Assembly: GCF_001297125.1 (NCBI RefSeq)
Contig: NZ_LHPC01000057.1
Coordinates: 1 to 64,000 of the forward strand
Length of the DNA: 64,000 nucleotides
Reading direction: 5' to 3'
Origin: Pseudomonas sp. RIT-PI-q
GTDB taxonomy: Bacteria > Pseudomonadota > Gammaproteobacteria > Pseudomonadales > Pseudomonadaceae
In this document: positions 61,006 through 64,000 of the stretch, one piece after another
Layout of the letters: the number at the start of each line of letters is the position of its first letter
Position numbering within the stretch: the stretch's first letter is position 1
Notes under the pieces: generated by a model
Seen by the model: only the letters and a program-made list of their open reading frames with translations
Database searches by the model: none
Told to the model about the DNA's origin: nothing
Made by a program: the position numbers and the translations under genes

Positions 61006-61167
61006 GGTAAACGTGGTGCCACGCAGGCACAACTCACTCTTGAATCCCGGCGCAACAACGCATCGAAACAAGGGGATGATTGATTTACGCGAAAAACCAC
61101 TTTTGCCGGAGGTTGAAATCGAGAGGGTTACGGGATGATTCGTGCCGTCTGGAGCGAACACTAAACA

Positions 61168-61289
61168 CCTGTAGCAGCTGTCGAGCATGCGAGGCTGCGT
61201 CCGGCTGCGTCCGGCTGCGCAGCAGTCGTGAAATCCTGGCGAGGACTTCGTCCTCGAACGCAGCCTCGCAGGCTCGTCAGCTGCTACAA
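61168..61289. repeat. Long inverted repeat at left end of RHS module 1
   Basis: Arms CTGTAGCAGCTG and CAGCTGCTACA, extended by CGAGGCTGCGT and its complement. Same family as 13763-13867 and 63328-63435. A GGCTGCGTCC unit is repeated twice near 61193-61214. Confidence 0.85.
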
Positions 61290-61320
61290 AAGCCCCTACT
61301 CAAGAATCATGGCGGCGAAC

Positions 61321-61336
61321 CTATCAGTTCTGATAG
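61321..61336. promoter_or_regulatory. Palindrome CTATCAG-TT-CTGATAG upstream of RHS gene 1
   Basis: Perfect 7-bp arms with a 2-bp centre, 63 bp before the RHS start codon. It is conserved at the same distance before the second RHS gene (63481-63496). Function not known. Confidence 0.6.
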
Positions 61337-61399
61337 TACCCAACCTCGTTACCCGCGCAGATACTCAAGACCCTGCCCTTGCTCGTCCGGAGCGCGTAA

Positions 61400-62497
61400 A
61401 TGGTTTCCATACAATCAACGCTGCGCTGCCACTATCGATACGATCCACTGGATCGACTGATCAACCAAACCCAACCCGATACGCCCGTGCATCAGCGCTT
61501 CTACTGCAAAAGCCGCTTGGCTACGGAGATTCAGGGTGCAATACAGCATTCGATTATCCAGCACGGCGATCTGTTGCTGGCGCAAGGACGGCGCCAGGGT
61601 GATTTAATCGAAACCACCTTGCTGGCCACCGACCTGCAACGCTCGGTGCTGCAGACGCTCAAGGCCAACCAGCAAGGACAACCCATCGCCTACAGCCCTT
61701 ACGGTCACCGCCGCGCCGAAAGTGGCTTGACCAGTTTGCTGGGATTCAATGGCGAACGACCGGACTCGGTGACTGGGCATTATTTATTGGGGAATGGGTA
61801 TCGGGCGTTTAATCCGGTGCTGATGCGGTTTAATAGTCCGGACAGCTTGAGCCCCTTCGCGAAGGGTGGGCTGAATTCGTATGTGTATTGTGTTGGAGAT
61901 CCTATCAATCTGACCGACCCTACAGGCCACGTCCTGGAAAAACTCTATGCCCTGCTATTCCCCCCTACACAACCTATAGCCTACAGTTCTGCACTTGTAT
62001 CAAAGACAGGGGTAACAGCTCAACAAGGCCAACGTGCATACTCCCAATTGAACAATCTAAAGAGTGAAATAACCAACCTTACAAACAATACACAAAATCA
62101 AGTATTCGATAGAGACTATAAGACGGCAATTACAGCCGCCAACTCAGACTCCCGCCCAGTCAGCGACCTTCAATTACGAGCTTATAAAAAAATACGACCT
62201 GCCAGTAGAATATTTGACGAACCAAAAGATATAGAAACCACATTCGAAGGCCTTGCCCCCACCGGACTTATAGAAAGGGCTGCAATTACTGAACAAGCAA
62301 GCTACGCCCCCCTATTTCAAGACATGATCAATATTACGTCATATAATATCTCCGAAAAACTTACATACCCGCACATTAAACACTCACACCCAACAACAGC
62401 GCACCTGTATAGAATGAGAACTAACTCAATCACAAACCAAAATATTTCTGAATTGAAAGCCGAATATAAGCGTATTCGCGAGCAAAACTTCCAATAG
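61400..62497 (+). CDS. Short RHS-repeat core protein with unrecognised C-terminal domain
   Basis: A 365-residue protein. Residues 1-177 are the terminal part of an RHS/YD-repeat protein: YRYDPLDRLINQTQP, GQPIAYSPYGHRRAESG, LLGFNGERPDSVTGHYLLG, then the core GNGYRAFNPVLMRFNSPDSL and GDPINLTDPTGH. Residues 178-365 are a different, AT-rich C-terminal domain (Asn/Thr/Lys/Ile-rich) with HIKHSHPTTAHLYRMR near the end. In the RHS family such variable tails are usually toxins, but I do not recognise this one. There is no signal sequence, no large RHS barrel and no obvious immunity gene. The first 147 residues are nearly identical to the second copy at 63560. Confidence 0.85.
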   Translation: MVSIQSTLRCHYRYDPLDRLINQTQPDTPVHQRFYCKSRLATEIQGAIQHSIIQHGDLLLAQGRRQGDLIETTLLATDLQRSVLQTLKANQQGQPIAYSPYGHRRAESGLTSLLGFNGERPDSVTGHYLLGNGYRAFNPVLMRFNSPDSLSPFAKGGLNSYVYCVGDPINLTDPTGHVLEKLYALLFPPTQPIAYSSALVSKTGVTAQQGQRAYSQLNNLKSEITNLTNNTQNQVFDRDYKTAITAANSDSRPVSDLQLRAYKKIRPASRIFDEPKDIETTFEGLAPTGLIERAAITEQASYAPLFQDMINITSYNISEKLTYPHIKHSHPTTAHLYRMRTNSITNQNISELKAEYKRIREQNFQ

Positions 62498-62500
62498 GCT

Positions 62501-62945
62501 GCATCCAGCCTTGGACAACTGATAAAAGCCTTTGCCGCTCGCATGACTCGTTACCGCAATAAGTTCGAAGACGTTCGAGGACCTCGTGGGAGAGCCAGTA
62601 CAAATCCAGTCAATGGAAACCTACCTACTGTCGTGTAGCCGATACATTGAACTGAATCCGGTGAGAGCCCGTATTGTGTCCCGCGCAGAAGATTATCCGC
62701 AGCCAAGCTTCCGTCTTCGCATGATGGAGACTGCAGAAAACACCTGGCTCGATCTAGACCCATGCTTTTACGAACTGGGTACAACTGAGCTTCTTCGTCG
62801 TAATCGCCCTATGGCATTCGTAGATCAGGTCGCTCCGAGTGACAAGTTAGAGCTTATAAGAGACTCTCTGCAACGCGAGCACCGGGACCGCCTGCTTCGT
62901 AACGAGATAGAACACATCACAGGGCTTCGAGCAGGCAATCTTTAG
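62501..62945 (+). pseudogene. Decayed RAYT (REP-associated tyrosine transposase) fragment
   Basis: Only the C-terminal part of a long-form RAYT is left, broken by at least two frameshifts. Frame 1 reads SLGQLIKAFAARMTRYRNKF, the next short piece reads TSWESQYKSS in another frame, and the third reads ETYLLSCSRYIELNPVRARI from about 62610 to the stop at 62945. The HUH motif half is missing, so it cannot be active. It begins 3-4 bp after the RHS stop codon. Confidence 0.8.
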
Positions 62946-62962
62946 AGGTCGATCAGGTAGAC

Positions 62963-63066
62963 CGCGTTATCGTTCTTCGCTGGCAAGCCAGCTCCTACAA
63001 AATCCGACCGCGCCGAAAAATGGTAATCGATGCGAATCCTTGTAGGAGCCGGCTTGCCGGCGAAGG
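62963..63066. repeat. Mixed REP pair
   Basis: A left copy TTCGCTGGCAAGCCAGCTCCTAC and a right copy GTAGGAGCCGGCTTGCCGGC belong to two different REP subtypes. The outer flank CGCGTTATCGTT (62963) is one mismatch from the inverse of AACGATGACGCG. Confidence 0.85.
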
Positions 63067-63083
63067 AATTAAATCAGCCAACG

Positions 63084-63117
63084 CAAGACTCAAGACTCAA
63101 GACTCAAGACTCAAGAA
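63084..63117. repeat. Heptamer tandem repeat (CAAGACT)n
   Basis: Four full copies of CAAGACT plus a partial one lie directly at the stop codon end of the flhB fragment. Confidence 0.9.
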
Positions 63118-63315
63118 TCCCGGCGCAAATCCGCCGGAATCGGCAAATCATCCTTAAGCGGATCCGGTCGTTTGCCTTTACCGGCGCGGTATTGCCGAAT
63201 CTGATAGACGTAGGCCAATACCTGAGCGACCCGCCAGATACAGCCCCCCGGAATTTCCTGCTCCAGCTCCGTGGGGTAATAAATCGACCGAGCCAGCGCC
63301 GGCGACTCCGGCCGG
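63111..63315 (-). pseudogene. flhB: flhB 3' fragment (pseudogene)
   Basis: The minus strand encodes the FlhB C-terminus: ESPALARSIYYPTELEQEIP, then a disturbed stretch, then VAQVLAYVYQIRQYRAGKGK and LPIPADLRRDS before the stop. Between them GGCIWRV replaces the expected GLYLAV. The neighbouring frame reads GGLYLAG, so a one-base loss and a one-base gain have occurred. The homology ends exactly where the second RHS module begins (63316). Only about 68 of the roughly 380 codons of flhB are present. An intact flhB may lie beyond the window. Confidence 0.82.
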
Positions 63316-63327
63316 GAACACTAAACC

Positions 63328-63435
63328 CCCGCAGCTGCCGAGCCGGCGAGGATGCGTTCGGCGGCACAGCGGTCGTGAAATCCTGCCGAGGACTTCGTCC
63401 TCGAACGCAGCCTCGCCGGCTCGGCAGCTGCTACA
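63328..63435. repeat. Long inverted repeat at left end of RHS module 2
   Basis: Arms GCAGCTGCCGAGCCGGCGAGG and its complement CTCGCCGGCTCGGCAGCTGC surround TCGTGAAATCCTG and GAGGACTTCGTCCTCG, the latter itself a hairpin. Same family and position as 61168-61289. Confidence 0.85.
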
Positions 63436-63480
63436 ACAAGCGCCCACCACAGGGTGGTTTTTGACCAATACCCGCCGAAC

Positions 63481-63496
63481 CTATCAGTTCTGATAG
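63481..63496. promoter_or_regulatory. Palindrome CTATCAG-TT-CTGATAG upstream of RHS gene 2
   Basis: Identical to the copy at 61321-61336 and at the same distance (63 bp) from the start codon. Confidence 0.6.
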
Positions 63497-63559
63497 TACC
63501 CGACCTCGTGACCTGCGCAGATACTCAAGAACCTGCCCTTGCTCGTCCGGAGCGCGTAA

Positions 63560-64000
63560 ATGGTTTCCATACAATCAACGCTGCGCTGCCACTATCGATA
63601 CGATCCACTGGATCGACTGATCAACCAAACCCAACCCGATACGCCCGTGCATCAGCGCTTCTACTGCAAAAGCCGCCTGGCTACGGAGATTCAGGGTGCA
63701 ATACAGCATTCGATTATCCAGCACGGCGATCTGTTGCTGGCGCAAGGACGGCGCCAGGAAGATTTAATCGAAACCACCTTGCTGGCCACCGACCTGCAAC
63801 GCTCGGTGCTGCAGACGCTCAAGGCCAACCAGCAAGGACAACCCATCGCCTACAGCCCCTACGGCCACCGCCGCGCCGAAAGTGGCTTGACTAGTTTGCT
63901 GGGATTCAATGGCGAACGACCGGACCCAGTGACCGGACATTATTTGTTGGGGAATGGGTATCGGGCGTTTAATCCGGTTTTGATGCGGTTTAATAGTCCG
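63560..64000 (+). CDS. Second short RHS-core protein (runs off the window)
   Basis: The first 147 codons are visible. They match the RHS protein at 61400 except for Gly67 to Glu and Ser123 to Pro, plus a few silent changes. The window ends within MRFNSP, before the DPxGL-like core end, so the C-terminal domain is unseen. Upstream sequences (inverted repeat, palindrome, start region) are repeated too. Confidence 0.88.
   Translation, partial: MVSIQSTLRCHYRYDPLDRLINQTQPDTPVHQRFYCKSRLATEIQGAIQHSIIQHGDLLLAQGRRQEDLIETTLLATDLQRSVLQTLKANQQGQPIAYSPYGHRRAESGLTSLLGFNGERPDPVTGHYLLGNGYRAFNPVLMRFNSP

Larger units (their letters stand above)
61006..61399. other. Intergenic region with left end of RHS module 1
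   Basis: From 61030 to 61155 lie degenerate sequences related to flhA-upstream DNA (61102-61155) and a 14-bp match to the flhB tail (GAATCCCGGCGCAA at 61042). At 61156 the RHS module begins with GAACACTAAAC. A long inverted repeat and a short palindrome precede the RHS start codon. Confidence 0.6.
62946..63559. other. Intergenic region with flhB fragment and left end of RHS module 2
   Basis: Holds, in order, a mixed REP pair (62963-63066), a heptamer tandem repeat (63084-63117), a degenerate flhB 3' fragment on the minus strand (63111-63315), the long inverted repeat (63328-63435) and the RHS upstream palindrome (63481-63496). No intact gene. Confidence 0.7.

Noticed and set aside
63178..63468. 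A 96-residue minus-strand protein
   Set aside because: It is a shifted frame across the flhB remnant and the long inverted repeat; the FlhB-like residues are split between two frames.
63454..63894. An open frame starting upstream of the second RHS gene
   Set aside because: It is out of frame with the RHS core; its product is a shadow of the real RHS frame that starts at 63560. The same applies at 61228-61602.

Overview
The window is a chromosomal segment of a Pseudomonas, most likely of the P. fluorescens group. Three things point there. The gene order matches that known from Pseudomonas: the glyoxylate carboligase operon followed by a urea transporter, a complete C-P lyase operon, ccmABCDEFGHI, and the flagellar/chemotaxis run flhA-flhF-fleN-fliA-cheYZAB-motCD-parC-parP-cheW. 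REP palindromes of the GTAGGAGCGAG/GTGGGAGCGGG/GTAGGAGCTGG type occur between many genes. The coding regions have high-GC codon use. No rRNA or tRNA gene, prophage, IS element or CRISPR array was recognised.

Layout. 1-866: intergenic, with a REP pair and a second structured repeat. 867-11059: acetate symporter pair (DUF485 protein/ActP), a betaine-type ABC binding protein, a GH17 membrane protein, an alpha/beta hydrolase coupled to MlaA, a DUF808 protein, a TetR regulator and a REP-associated tyrosine transposase (RAYT) flanked by its REPs. 11270-21516: GlcG-like protein divergent from gcl-hyi-glxR-ttuD-pykF (glyoxylate to pyruvate), then a urea transporter, a K+ channel and a sulfate-binding protein. 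21700-24793: periplasmic protein, MFS transporter, LysR regulator. 24886-35444 (minus strand): phnCDEFGHIJKLMNP, with a candidate Pho box ahead of phnC and a HutC-type palindrome over the phnF start. 35445-36128: tandem BIME array. 36129-43502 (minus): a lipoprotein gene and the System I cytochrome c maturation operon. 43700-45600: orphan FliK-like/FlhB-C-terminal pair. 45715-60097 (minus): chemotaxis and flagellar regulation/export genes, with a sigma-54-type promoter ahead of flhA.

60100-64000 is the unusual part. flhB would be expected upstream of flhA. Instead there is a cytochrome b561 gene and two RHS-core modules on the plus strand. The modules are repeated at an offset of exactly 2160 bp and share the same left end. 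Between them lie a frameshifted RAYT relic and, on the minus strand, a degenerate 3' piece of flhB that stops exactly at the left end of the second RHS module. The first RHS protein carries an AT-rich C-terminal domain that I do not recognise; the second runs off the window. This looks like a site of repeated RHS-module insertion or duplication at the flhB-flhA junction.

How the genes work together. The left half is carbon, nitrogen, phosphorus and sulfur scavenging: acetate, betaine, glyoxylate/urea, phosphonate and sulfate. The right half builds c-type cytochromes and the polar flagellum with its chemosensory pathway. All family assignments were read from the sequence by recognition of motifs and gene order; no database search was run.
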